Below are positions 15,775 to 23,496 of a stretch of 23,496 nt of DNA, one piece after another. Where the stretch lies: the NCBI GenBank assembly GCA_036794395.1, contig DAIRGS010000088.1, forward strand, positions 1-23,496, in the 5' to 3' direction. The translations under genes were made by a program, and so were the position numbers. This DNA comes from DASXMX01 sp036794395. GTDB taxonomy: Bacteria > Planctomycetota > Phycisphaerae > Tepidisphaerales > Tepidisphaeraceae. Within the stretch, counting starts at the first letter, position 1. Every line of letters begins with the position of its first letter. Under the pieces are notes generated by a model that did no database searches, was not told where the DNA came from, and saw only the letters and a program-made list of their open reading frames with translations.

Positions 15775-18036
15775 TTACCTCTCCGGCAATGGCCGTTCGT
15801 TCGTCGCGGGCTGATTTGATCGCCGCGCTTCCTTGCGAAGCGTTTCAATCTGAGCCGCCGACACTTGAAGGCCCGCCTCATCCGGCCGTGTCGTGCGAAG
15901 CAGCGTCAGCGAGCGGCCCGGCAGCTTATATTGCTCGCCTCCCACCATCACGCGCGGAGAAGCCGTGGGCTCGGCCGTCTCAATCATTGTCTGCCACCAA
16001 TGCTCGGGCTTCGTCTCGGGAAGCGTGAACTGAATCTCCTCCCAATGCGCATTGATCAGCAGCAGCAGCGTATCGCCAAAGATGGGCTCTCCGCGCTCAT
16101 CGACTTCGTTGATGATGTCGCCCGCAAGACGAACACCCAGCGAGCGGCCAAAGCCGTTATTCCATGCTTCGTCGCTCATCTCCTTGCCGGAGGGCTCAAA
16201 GAAGCTGATGTCCTTGATGTCGTTGCCTCGGATAGAACGGCCATTGAAAAAGTTCCGCCGCTGAAGCACCGGCTGTTCGCGCCAGATCGCCGCGCACTTC
16301 TGCACAAATTCCAAAAAGTTCTGTTTTCGCTCGTCCAAATCCCAGTTAATCCAGGTCAGGTCGTTATCCATGCTGTACGTGTTATTGTTGCCATTTTTGG
16401 ATTGCCCCAGCTCATCACCGCCCCGGATCATCGGCACGCCTTCGGAAAACAGCAGCGTCGCGATCAGATTTCGCTTCTGCCGGTCGCGCAGATCGATGAT
16501 GTTTTGATCATCCGTCGGCCCCTCGACGCCGCAGTTCCAGCTGCTGTTGTCATCGGCCCCATCGCGGCTGTCTTCGCCGTTGGCATCGTTGTGCTTGTCG
16601 TTGTAGCTGACAAGGTCCTGAAGGGTGAACCCGTCATGGCACGTCACAAAATTGATGCTCGCGTAAGGCCGCCGGCCATCGTGCTGATATAAATCGCTGC
16701 TCCCCGCCAGCCGCGTCGCCAACTCCGAGACGACCCCGCCATCGCCCTTCCAGAACCTGCGGATCGAATCGCGATATTTCCCGTTCCACTCCGTCCACAG
16801 CACCGGAAAATTCCCTACCTGATATCCCCCCGGCCCAACGTCCCACGGCTCGGCAATCAACTTCACCTGCGAAAGAAGCGGGTCCTGGTGGATGATGTCA
16901 AAAAATGCGCCCAGTCGATCCACCTCGTGCAGCTCGCGCGCCAGCGTGCTGGCCAGATCAAACCGGAACCCATCCACGTGCATTTCGATCACCCAGTAGC
17001 GCAAGCTGTCCATGATGAGCTGAAGCACCTGCGGCTGAACCATCTTCAGCGTATTGCCGCACCCCGTGAAATCCATGTAGTACCGCTTGTCTTCCGCCAA
17101 CCGGTAATAAGCTGCGTTATCCACGCCCCGCATCGAGAGCGTCGGCCCCATCTCATTGCCCTCGGCGGTGTGGTTATAAACCACATCGAGAATCACCTCA
17201 ATGCCCGCCGCGTGCAGCGACCGCACCATCATCTTAAATTCCTGCACGCTCTTACGCGGCGAATTGCGCGACGCATACGAAATATGCGGGGCGAAAAATC
17301 CCAGCGTATTGTATCCCCAATAATTTGTCCGTCCGCTCTCCAACAGATGCCGGTCGTTCGCATGGTAATGCACCGGCATCAGCTCGATCGCCGTCACACC
17401 CAGACTCTTGAGATGATCGATCACCGCTTCAGACGCGATCCCCGCATAGCTGCCGCGATACTTCTCCGGCACCCCGGGATGATTCATCGTCAGCCCGCGA
17501 ACGTGGGCCTCGTAGATCAGCGTTTTGTGCCACGGAATACGCGGCGAGCGATCGTCGCCCCAGGTAAAGGCCGTATCGATCACCGACGCAAGCGGACAGA
17601 ACGCCGCGTTGTCCCGATCATCGAGCGACAGATCCGCTCCCGGGTCCCCAATCTTGTAGCCGAACAGCGAATCGTCCCAGTGGATGTCTCGCCCAATCGC
17701 CTTGGCGTATGGATCGAGCACCACCTTGTTATGATTGAAGCGATGACCCTGGCCAGGGTCGTACAGGCCGTAAACCCGATATCCATAAAGCTGGCCCGGT
17801 TCCACATCCGGCAGATACCCATGCCACACCTTGTCGGTCTGCTCCCCAAGCACAATCCGCTGGGCCTCCTGCGCATCCTCCGTCGAGTTGAAAAGGCAGA
17901 GTTCTACCTTGGTCGCATGTTCTGAAAACAGCGCGAAATTCACCCCCGCCCCGTCCCACGTCGCCCCCAGTGGATACGGTTTACCCGGCCACACCCGCAT
18001 CTTAACGTTTTCGTGCAATCCGACTCGGCGATCCAT
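15775..18036 (-). CDS. glgX: Glycogen debranching enzyme (GlgX/TreX, GH13_11)
   Basis: This debranching enzyme hydrolyses alpha-1,6 branch points and releases linear maltodextrins. The 753-residue product has the N-terminal CBM48-like start typical of the family (MRVWPGKPYPLGATWDGAGVNFALFSEHA, residues 13-41), then the GH13 barrel with NYWGYNTLGFFAPH and LDVVYNHTAEGNE. The catalytic residues are Asp360 (DGFRFDLAST), Glu396 (LIAEPWDVG) and His467-Asp468 (VTCHDGFTLQDLVSYN). YGYRVYGLYDPGQGHRFN and GGDELGQSKNGNNNTYSMDN are classic GlgX/TreX motifs. The start at 18036 is set by GGAGG seven bases upstream; an ATG at 18057 lies before that site and is unlikely. As first gene ahead of treZ and treY it probably serves as TreX, feeding TreY with linear chains. 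It is divergent from malQ. Confidence 0.95.
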   Translation of the reverse strand: MDRRVGLHENVKMRVWPGKPYPLGATWDGAGVNFALFSEHATKVELCLFNSTEDAQEAQRIVLGEQTDKVWHGYLPDVEPGQLYGYRVYGLYDPGQGHRFNHNKVVLDPYAKAIGRDIHWDDSLFGYKIGDPGADLSLDDRDNAAFCPLASVIDTAFTWGDDRSPRIPWHKTLIYEAHVRGLTMNHPGVPEKYRGSYAGIASEAVIDHLKSLGVTAIELMPVHYHANDRHLLESGRTNYWGYNTLGFFAPHISYASRNSPRKSVQEFKMMVRSLHAAGIEVILDVVYNHTAEGNEMGPTLSMRGVDNAAYYRLAEDKRYYMDFTGCGNTLKMVQPQVLQLIMDSLRYWVIEMHVDGFRFDLASTLARELHEVDRLGAFFDIIHQDPLLSQVKLIAEPWDVGPGGYQVGNFPVLWTEWNGKYRDSIRRFWKGDGGVVSELATRLAGSSDLYQHDGRRPYASINFVTCHDGFTLQDLVSYNDKHNDANGEDSRDGADDNSSWNCGVEGPTDDQNIIDLRDRQKRNLIATLLFSEGVPMIRGGDELGQSKNGNNNTYSMDNDLTWINWDLDERKQNFLEFVQKCAAIWREQPVLQRRNFFNGRSIRGNDIKDISFFEPSGKEMSDEAWNNGFGRSLGVRLAGDIINEVDERGEPIFGDTLLLLINAHWEEIQFTLPETKPEHWWQTMIETAEPTASPRVMVGGEQYKLPGRSLTLLRTTRPDEAGLQVSAAQIETLRKEARRSNQPATNERPLPER

Positions 18037-18188
18037 TTTTGTTCCTCCCACGCTCATTTGTTATCACTGGGACGTGATGAATTCTTAATGCCATTTCCCA
18101 AAAGCAAACAGAATGCCGAATGCCAGTGCCCGCTTTCCCAGCGTCTGGGGCCGGTGTTTTGCATGGAGCGGGATCAAAAGGAGTTCAA
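18037..18188. promoter_or_regulatory. Divergent regulatory region between glgX-treZY and malQ
   Basis: This 152-base gap separates the two divergently read start codons, so promoters for both the leftward debranching-trehalose operon and the rightward malQ should lie within it. Clear ribosome sites mark both edges: the complement of CCTCC at 18044-18048 for glgX, and AAAAGGAG at 18176-18183 for malQ, five bases before its GTG. I cannot assign -35/-10 elements or an operator with confidence. Confidence 0.6.
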
Positions 18189-19703
18189 GTGAGTCAGGAT
18201 GGCGGACTGAACAAGGGCAGAAGTGGCGGGATACTTCTACATATAACGAGCTTGCCAGGCGGTTTCGGAATCGGCGACCTCGGCCCCGGCGCGTTCGAGT
18301 GGATCGATACGCTGGCCCGCGCCAAGCAGAGTTGGTGGCAAACATTGCCCCTTGGGCCCCCGGGCCACGGCAACTCCCCGTACCAGTGCTACTCCGCCTT
18401 CGCCGGCAATACGCAATTGATCAGCCCCGAGCTGTTGGTTGAGGACGGTCTGCTGAGCCAAGCCGATGTCGAGGGCGAGGTATTTGGCACCGGCCGGGTT
18501 GACTTTGCAAAGGTCTGTTCCTTCAAACAGCACATTCTAGGCCGGGCCTGGGAAAACTTTCAGGCAAACCCGGGGCACCCCCTTCTGAAAACCTTTATCA
18601 CGTTCCGCTCGCGGAACGCGGCGTGGCTCAACGACTACACCCTCTTCATGGCCATCCGCGAATCGCGCAAGGGTGAGGAATTTATCCGCTGGCCGCGTGG
18701 ATTATCCCAGCGCGAACCTGTCGCACTGGATGCCGCCCGCAGGCGGTTATCTGGCGCGATGAATCGCATCGCCTTTGAACAGTTCCTCTTCTTTCGCCAG
18801 CTGGCCAATCTCCGCGCCTACGCGCGCGGGCACGGCGTCGGGATTATCGGCGACCTGCCCATGTTCGTCTCGGCGGACTCGGCAGACGTCTGGGCCAACC
18901 CTCACCTTTTCCTCCTCGACGACCGCCGCCGGCCGAAGGTTGTGGCCGGCGTCCCGCCCGATTACTTCTCCAAGACCGGCCAGCGCTGGGGCAATCCCCT
19001 CTACGACTGGTCCGCGATGAAGCGCACAAAGTTCGACTGGTGGGTCCGGCGCGTCCGCGCAACGCTCGTGCAGTGCGATCTCATCAGAATCGATCACTTT
19101 CGCGGCTTTCAGGCCTGTTGGCAGGTTCCCGCGTCATGCCGCACGGCCAAACGCGGGCGATGGGTGAAATCCCCCGGCCGCGAACTGCTCACCGCCATCC
19201 GCCGGGGCATCGGCCGGCTGCCGTTCATTGCCGAAGACCTCGGCCTGATCACGCCCGCCGTCGAAAAACTCCGCGACGATTTCAACCTGCCCGGCATGCG
19301 CGTCCTCCAGTTCGCGTTCGGCGATGATGAAGGCAAAAACCCCTTCCTCCCCCATAACCACGCCAGGAACTCCGTCGTCTACACCGGGACTCACGATAAC
19401 GACACCGCCGCGGGATGGTATGCATCACTCAGCGACGCCGAGAAGCAGCGCCTCCACACTTATGCGCCCGACGCGCTCCAGAACCCCAGCCAGGCCCTGC
19501 TCCGGCTGGCGTGGACATCGGTCGCCAAGACCGCCATTATCCCTGCCCAGGACCTCCTCGAACTCCCCTCCACGTCCCGCATGAACATTCCCGGCCAACC
19601 CTCAGGCCACTGGGCCTGGCGCATGGATGCGCCCCTCCCCGATGAAGTCACCGAGCGCCTTGCCCACCTCACCCGGCTCTCTGCACGAGCCAACCCCGTC
19701 TAA
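18189..19703 (+). CDS. malQ: 4-alpha-glucanotransferase (amylomaltase, GH77)
   Basis: MalQ moves alpha-1,4-glucan segments between maltodextrins, evening out chain lengths for the other enzymes. From the GTG at 18189 the product has 504 residues, a normal size for the short amylomaltase type. The N-terminal signature RSGGILLHITSLPGGFGIGDLG begins at about residue 11, and WWQTLPLGPPGHGNSPYQCYSAFAGN follows. Catalytic residues are Asp302 (IRIDHFRGF), Glu349 (FIAEDLG) and Asp403 (TGTHDNDT). The C-terminal SRMNIPGQPSGHWAWR is also diagnostic. An upstream ATG at 18120 would add 23 residues without family likeness, whereas the GTG has AAAAGGAG five bases before it, so I choose the GTG. It is divergent from glgX and ends facing the large repeat protein gene. 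Confidence 0.95.
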   Translation: MSQDGGLNKGRSGGILLHITSLPGGFGIGDLGPGAFEWIDTLARAKQSWWQTLPLGPPGHGNSPYQCYSAFAGNTQLISPELLVEDGLLSQADVEGEVFGTGRVDFAKVCSFKQHILGRAWENFQANPGHPLLKTFITFRSRNAAWLNDYTLFMAIRESRKGEEFIRWPRGLSQREPVALDAARRRLSGAMNRIAFEQFLFFRQLANLRAYARGHGVGIIGDLPMFVSADSADVWANPHLFLLDDRRRPKVVAGVPPDYFSKTGQRWGNPLYDWSAMKRTKFDWWVRRVRATLVQCDLIRIDHFRGFQACWQVPASCRTAKRGRWVKSPGRELLTAIRRGIGRLPFIAEDLGLITPAVEKLRDDFNLPGMRVLQFAFGDDEGKNPFLPHNHARNSVVYTGTHDNDTAAGWYASLSDAEKQRLHTYAPDALQNPSQALLRLAWTSVAKTAIIPAQDLLELPSTSRMNIPGQPSGHWAWRMDAPLPDEVTERLAHLTRLSARANPV

Positions 19704-19746
19704 ATAACATCAACTGTAAATACAACTACACACACCTGATTTGGAT

Positions 19747-19842
19747 GGGGCAGACATTTTTGTCTTTGGTGGGGCGGACAATTTCTTCATTGATGGGGCA
19801 GACACGCCGGTATTGGGTGGGGCGGACATTCTTGTCTGTCCC
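19747..19842. repeat. Four 24-bp tandem units with a GGGGCRGACA core
   Basis: GGGGCRGACA begins at 19747, 19771, 19795 and 19819, exactly 24 bases apart each time. The remaining 14 bases of each unit vary, yet units 1 and 4 keep the hairpin-forming GACATTYTTGTC. The array fills the gap between the convergent malQ and repeat-protein genes. The frames crossing it are open only by chance of the 24-base period. Small AGACA/TGTCT hairpins followed by T-poor sequence make a terminator role possible but weak. Confidence 0.85.
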
Positions 19843-19915
19843 GAGGCCGCGAGTGCAGGATGTACTCATCCTGCCGGGCGGACTTGGAGCACGCTCACCG
19901 AAGCGCTCCACCCCA

Positions 19916-22900
19916 CTACCGCCCTCTTCGCTCTTTCCCGCCGCGCTTCACTTTTTGCTTATGATGAGCGTCTGATGTCACTCCATCATTCCCAACCAAG
20001 TTAACCGTATCCGCTCCCGGACTGGTCGATCCGCTTGAAACACTCGCGGAGGCATTCGGAGCGCTCACACTTGCCGCCGCCCCGACCGCCGCGATCGCAC
20101 TGCCGCTGGCCGTCGCGTTGAAATTCTTCTGCAGGATCGTCGCGTCGCTCAAATTGATCGTCGAGTCGTAATTGAAGTTCCCCAAGTCCCAGGCCGTCTT
20201 CCCCGCAATCAAATAATTCCGCGCCATCGTCACCGCATCGGTTGAGTTGACGATGCGATCCAGGTTCGAATCGCCCATGACCGTGTACCGAATCTCAACG
20301 GTGTTGGCTGGCTGCCCGCTCACCATCCCATCCACCGAATCCGCATAGCCGATCCCAAACGTATTAGCCGGCCCACCCGCGGCCGCGGTCGAAGTAATCG
20401 CCCCACTTGCTCCCGCCCCTGATCCATTCCACGCCCCGCCGTTGTAACCCCCACCCAGCGCCGCCAAAATCGCCGCGGCAGGGCTCGGGCCGCCCGCGTA
20501 ATTCACGTAAACCGTGCTCTGCCCGATCTCCATCGTCGTGGCCGAAAACGGATTGGGGCCTTGCAACCCATTGATCGTGAACGTGCCGTTCAAATGCAGT
20601 GTGTTCGGCAGGGGAATGCCGTGGGTGTAGTCGAGCGTGATGAGGTCGTTGCCGCCGTTGCCGGTGATTGTCAGGCCGTTTGCCCACGAGGTCGGCAACT
20701 GCCCCGTCGCCGCTTGCGTCGACCAGTCAATGTGAGACTGGTCCGGGTCGCGGACCAGGCTCACATTGCCCGACCCGCCCGGAACCGTCAACACCGAATC
20801 CACGACGAAACTCGCCGCCCAAAGCTCCCGGTCGTGCAGCGGCTCCGTCGCCTCAAAGTAAACCTTGTTCCCGATTACTCCGATCGGCACGGGAGTTGAC
20901 GGGGCCGATCCTGGATTCACATCCCCCAACAGGAACGTCCCCGCCGCGGTCCCGTCCGACCTCCACAATTCCCGCCCGTCGGTGCCGTCGTTGTAGTCGA
21001 AGATCAGCACCCCGTTCGCGTTGAACATCTGTCCCACCGTCAACGGCAGCTGCGAGTTGAAGAATGTGAACTGCGTGACCGGCACCGTCCCCGCCAACGT
21101 CCCGTCGCTTTTCCAGATCTGCTGCTGCGAACCCACGTTCGCCGCAAAAAAGAGCTCTCCGCCCACCGCCACGATGTTCCCGAAGTTGGTCACGCTCTTC
21201 GTGAATGTGCCCGCCGGCGTCCCGTCCGAGCAAATGAGTCCCGGCAAAAACACGGCCGTCCCGATGCTCACCAGCGAGCCCGAACCGGCCGTCCCCAGGT
21301 TCACCAGATTGCTCCCGTCCGGATTCATCGAATACAACGTCGGAGGATTCGCCCCGCCGGGATTCGTGTTGAATATCACCTTCCCGTTGGCATCGCTCAC
21401 CGACACATAACTCCCCGGAGTCGCCCCCGCCACAAGAGTCGTCCCCGCGCTCGACCCGTCCGACCTCCAGATCCCTCCGTTCCAGATGAAATACAGCATG
21501 CCGCTCACATCGACCGGGCTTTTGCTGTTGACGATGCTGCTCCCGCCCGGCTTCACTTCCGTCGGCGCCCCGCCGGTGCTTACGAACAGTCCCGTCGTGG
21601 CCCCGAGGTACATCAACCCACCCGATTGCACCAGGTATGTCGGTACCAGCGTGATCGTCGGGAACGACCACACCTCGTACGTCCCCGCCGCCGTCCCGTC
21701 ACTCCGCCACAGCCCCGTCTCCGACGCGCTGGACGCCGCGGTGAAATAGAGCACGCCGTTGTACACCAGGAAATTCGCCGGGCTCGAAGCGCCCGACCCC
21801 GGGTAAATGTCCTTCACCAGCGCCGTCCCGCCCGCGGTCCCGTCCGTCTTCCACAACTCCATCCCCACATCCAGCACATGATTATCCGCCGAAAACAACA
21901 GCGTGTTCCCCACCGTAGCGCCCCAGGCCGCCGTGTTCAGGCCCGCCGCCCCGAACACCGTCCCGTTCGGCAGCGTGTCGATGTCCTTGAATAACGTCGT
22001 CCCTCCCGCCGTCCCATCGCTGACGTGCAGCTCCGTCCCGTACATCAGATCGTTCGCCCAGAACAGCAGCTTGTTCCCCATCACCGTAAGCGCACTCGGC
22101 CCCGAGCTGTCCGGCCCCGGCACGATGTCCACCAGCCGCGCAGTTCCCCCCACCGTCCCGTCCGACTTCCACAACTCAGACCCCGCCGACGCGTCGCTCC
22201 CCATGAAATACATCGCCGGGCCAAACACCGTCACAGGACCCATTCCCGACGGAAAACCCATCACCTTCGTCAAAGACGTGGCGCCCACGCTGAACAAACC
22301 CGACTGGCTCCCCGTCACATCCTGAATGCCGACAAAAACGTTGTTGTTCAACGACACGAAACCCAGCGCCGCGGTGTTTGTTTGGATAATTGCCAGATCG
22401 TGAGTCCCCGCCACCGTCCCGTCGGTCACCCAGGCGTCATATTCCCCGGACTTCACCCCCGTAAAGTACATCTTCGACCCGATGACCACCGGGTTCACCG
22501 GCGCTTCCCCCAGGTTGCCAATCTCCTGCGTCCCGGCCGCCGTCCCGTCCGTCGTCCAGAAGCCGTCGCCCCCGCACACAAAGGCCTTCGGCCCGAACGG
22601 CACAACCGAACGCGGAAACACCCGCGCCTTCAAAAGCGCCGCCCCGCCGGCCGTCCCGTCCGTCTTCCACAAGTCGCTGCCCGCCCCCAGCGCAGTCCCG
22701 TAGGAAAAATACGCGACGGTCCCAACCCCCCACACGCCCGTAATCATGTTTGAATTGGCAGACGATCCCGCCTCCAGCGTCTGCGTCCCCGCCACCGTCC
22801 CGTCCGTCACCATCAGCCCGCTGTTGACATTGTCGTTCCACGTGAAGAACACCTTCCCGTTCGCCCCCGTGACCGTGACCGTCGGCTTACGCGCAAAACT

Positions 22901-23332
22901 GAAACTCATCAGCCCCACCGTTCCCGCCAACGTCCCGTCGCTCTGGTAGAATTCGTACCCCTGCGCGTTGGTCCCCAGGAAATAAAGGTCGTTTCCCACC
23001 ACCGACGGCTGCGCCAACATCACGAACGAAGGATTATCACTCCCGTCCACCATCGCCGTCCCCGCTGCCGTGCCGTCCGTCCTCCACAACCTCTGCCCGT
23101 GAACCCCGTCAGTCGCATCGAAATAGGTGTACGCCCCCACCGTCGTCGTCCACGGCATGCCCTCGCCGGACAACGTCCCTGGATCGACATCGCTCACCAG
23201 CTGCGCTGACAACAGCCGCCGAAGCTCCAGCCCCTCGACGAGATAGATGGGAACCTTGCGATTGCCCGTTGGCTTCTGTAACTGTCGCATTTTCTGATTC
23301 GCCCCGGATGAAACATAGAATCGTTCGCGCAT
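19916..23332 (-). CDS. Large exported protein: LEPR-XLL-like N-terminus, 14 DGT repeats, dockerin-like C-terminus
   Basis: From the ATG at 23332 the product has 1138 residues. An N-terminal VEGLELRRLLSA (32-43) resembles the LEPR-XLL motif found near the start of many surface or secreted planctomycete proteins. Residues about 55-860 hold 14 clear copies of an (L/W)x(S/T)DGTxxGT motif and several worn copies, spaced by roughly 40-80 residues and alternating with YF- and G-rich strands; a beta-propeller-like fold is plausible. Near residues 1020-1075, GDSNLDRIVNSTDAV and GNFNYDSTINLSDAT form a pair of dockerin-type calcium loops. An Ala/Ser-rich linker and a basic tail (KQKVKRGGKERRGR) end the protein. 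It is probably extracellular or cell-surface; function and ligand are unknown. A longer form from 23440 is possible but has no properly spaced ribosome site, while AAAGG lies eight bases before 23332. Its stop is TAG. Confidence 0.85.
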   Translation of the reverse strand: MRERFYVSSGANQKMRQLQKPTGNRKVPIYLVEGLELRRLLSAQLVSDVDPGTLSGEGMPWTTTVGAYTYFDATDGVHGQRLWRTDGTAAGTAMVDGSDNPSFVMLAQPSVVGNDLYFLGTNAQGYEFYQSDGTLAGTVGLMSFSFARKPTVTVTGANGKVFFTWNDNVNSGLMVTDGTVAGTQTLEAGSSANSNMITGVWGVGTVAYFSYGTALGAGSDLWKTDGTAGGAALLKARVFPRSVVPFGPKAFVCGGDGFWTTDGTAAGTQEIGNLGEAPVNPVVIGSKMYFTGVKSGEYDAWVTDGTVAGTHDLAIIQTNTAALGFVSLNNNVFVGIQDVTGSQSGLFSVGATSLTKVMGFPSGMGPVTVFGPAMYFMGSDASAGSELWKSDGTVGGTARLVDIVPGPDSSGPSALTVMGNKLLFWANDLMYGTELHVSDGTAGGTTLFKDIDTLPNGTVFGAAGLNTAAWGATVGNTLLFSADNHVLDVGMELWKTDGTAGGTALVKDIYPGSGASSPANFLVYNGVLYFTAASSASETGLWRSDGTAAGTYEVWSFPTITLVPTYLVQSGGLMYLGATTGLFVSTGGAPTEVKPGGSSIVNSKSPVDVSGMLYFIWNGGIWRSDGSSAGTTLVAGATPGSYVSVSDANGKVIFNTNPGGANPPTLYSMNPDGSNLVNLGTAGSGSLVSIGTAVFLPGLICSDGTPAGTFTKSVTNFGNIVAVGGELFFAANVGSQQQIWKSDGTLAGTVPVTQFTFFNSQLPLTVGQMFNANGVLIFDYNDGTDGRELWRSDGTAAGTFLLGDVNPGSAPSTPVPIGVIGNKVYFEATEPLHDRELWAASFVVDSVLTVPGGSGNVSLVRDPDQSHIDWSTQAATGQLPTSWANGLTITGNGGNDLITLDYTHGIPLPNTLHLNGTFTINGLQGPNPFSATTMEIGQSTVYVNYAGGPSPAAAILAALGGGYNGGAWNGSGAGASGAITSTAAAGGPANTFGIGYADSVDGMVSGQPANTVEIRYTVMGDSNLDRIVNSTDAVTMARNYLIAGKTAWDLGNFNYDSTINLSDATILQKNFNATASGSAIAAVGAAASVSAPNASASVSSGSTSPGADTVNLVGNDGVTSDAHHKQKVKRGGKERRGR
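20945..23085 (-). repeat. Array of 14 coding DGT-motif repeats
   Basis: On the plus strand a GTCCCGTCSG-like string, the complement of codons for S/T-DGT, recurs 14 times between about 20948 and 23076, at irregular spacings of about 110-260 bases. Conservation at the DNA level is strongest just around this motif, and the sequence between copies is diverged, so the array is old or under selection at the motif only. The identical stretches could still support internal recombination and repeat-number change. Confidence 0.75.
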
Positions 23333-23496
23333 CACACCCGCCTTTCCAAGTCCTCCGCCGTGAATGAATACCCAACCGCTGCGGCACGCTGGTTGCGCGC
23401 ATGACGTTTCCGCGATTTTCTCAGCTCCGCCATCGTTCATCTCCGGGGGGAAAAAGAAGTGAGAGTCGTATCATCCCTCATCCGCTCCACCCAGAC

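Noticed and set aside
19726..20004. Short open frames on both strands over the 24-bp array
   Set aside because: A repeat period divisible by three keeps frames open by chance, and the peptides only echo the repeat. No ribosome site or motif supports them.

Overview
The window reads as bacterial chromosome, most likely from a planctomycete and perhaps of the Phycisphaerae/Tepidisphaera type. That placement is inference. It rests on the LEPR-XLL-like N-terminus joined to a dockerin-like C-terminus in the last gene, a secreted DUF5060/DUF4038-type glycosidase, a eukaryote-like branching enzyme, moderately high GC, and spacers filled with short degenerate repeats. There is no rRNA, tRNA, CRISPR array or transposase that I can see.

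Layout. 38-1741 (-) is a secreted glycoside-hydrolase-like protein. 1742-2259 is a spacer holding an inverted-repeat element and the leader of a RhlE-type DEAD-box helicase (2260-3726, +), which ends in a strong intrinsic terminator. 3727-4089 holds that terminator and a second long inverted repeat. 4090-6141 (+) is a GH13_8-type branching enzyme. 6258-8038 (-) is a three-gene cassette facing the other way: GIY-YIG nuclease-like protein, ComF-like phosphoribosyltransferase broken by one in-frame TAG, and a SLOG/DUF2493-like Rossmann protein. 8201-10045 (+) is a GH15 glucoamylase/trehalase-family enzyme, followed by a possible SUKH-like protein (10105-10989, +). 11017-18036 (-) is a glgX/treX-treZ-treY operon. 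18189-19703 (+) is the 4-alpha-glucanotransferase MalQ, divergent from glgX. 19916-23332 (-) is a large exported repeat protein.

How the genes fit together. Six enzymes handle alpha-glucan. GlgB puts in alpha-1,6 branches. GlgX/TreX takes branches off. TreY converts the reducing end of the freed maltodextrin into a trehalose unit, and TreZ releases trehalose. MalQ redistributes maltodextrin lengths. The GH15 enzyme releases glucose from glucan ends or, in some subfamilies, splits trehalose. The window is therefore a glycogen-to-trehalose module, probably serving carbon storage and osmotic or desiccation stress. Glycogen synthase, ADP-glucose pyrophosphorylase and glycogen phosphorylase are not in the window.

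The main anomaly is the GIY-YIG/PRTase/SLOG cassette between glgB and the GH15 gene. Its last two frames overlap by ATGA, its middle gene carries a lone nonsense codon, and it has no evident link to glucan metabolism. It is the best candidate here for a poorly described system, though its present function is uncertain.
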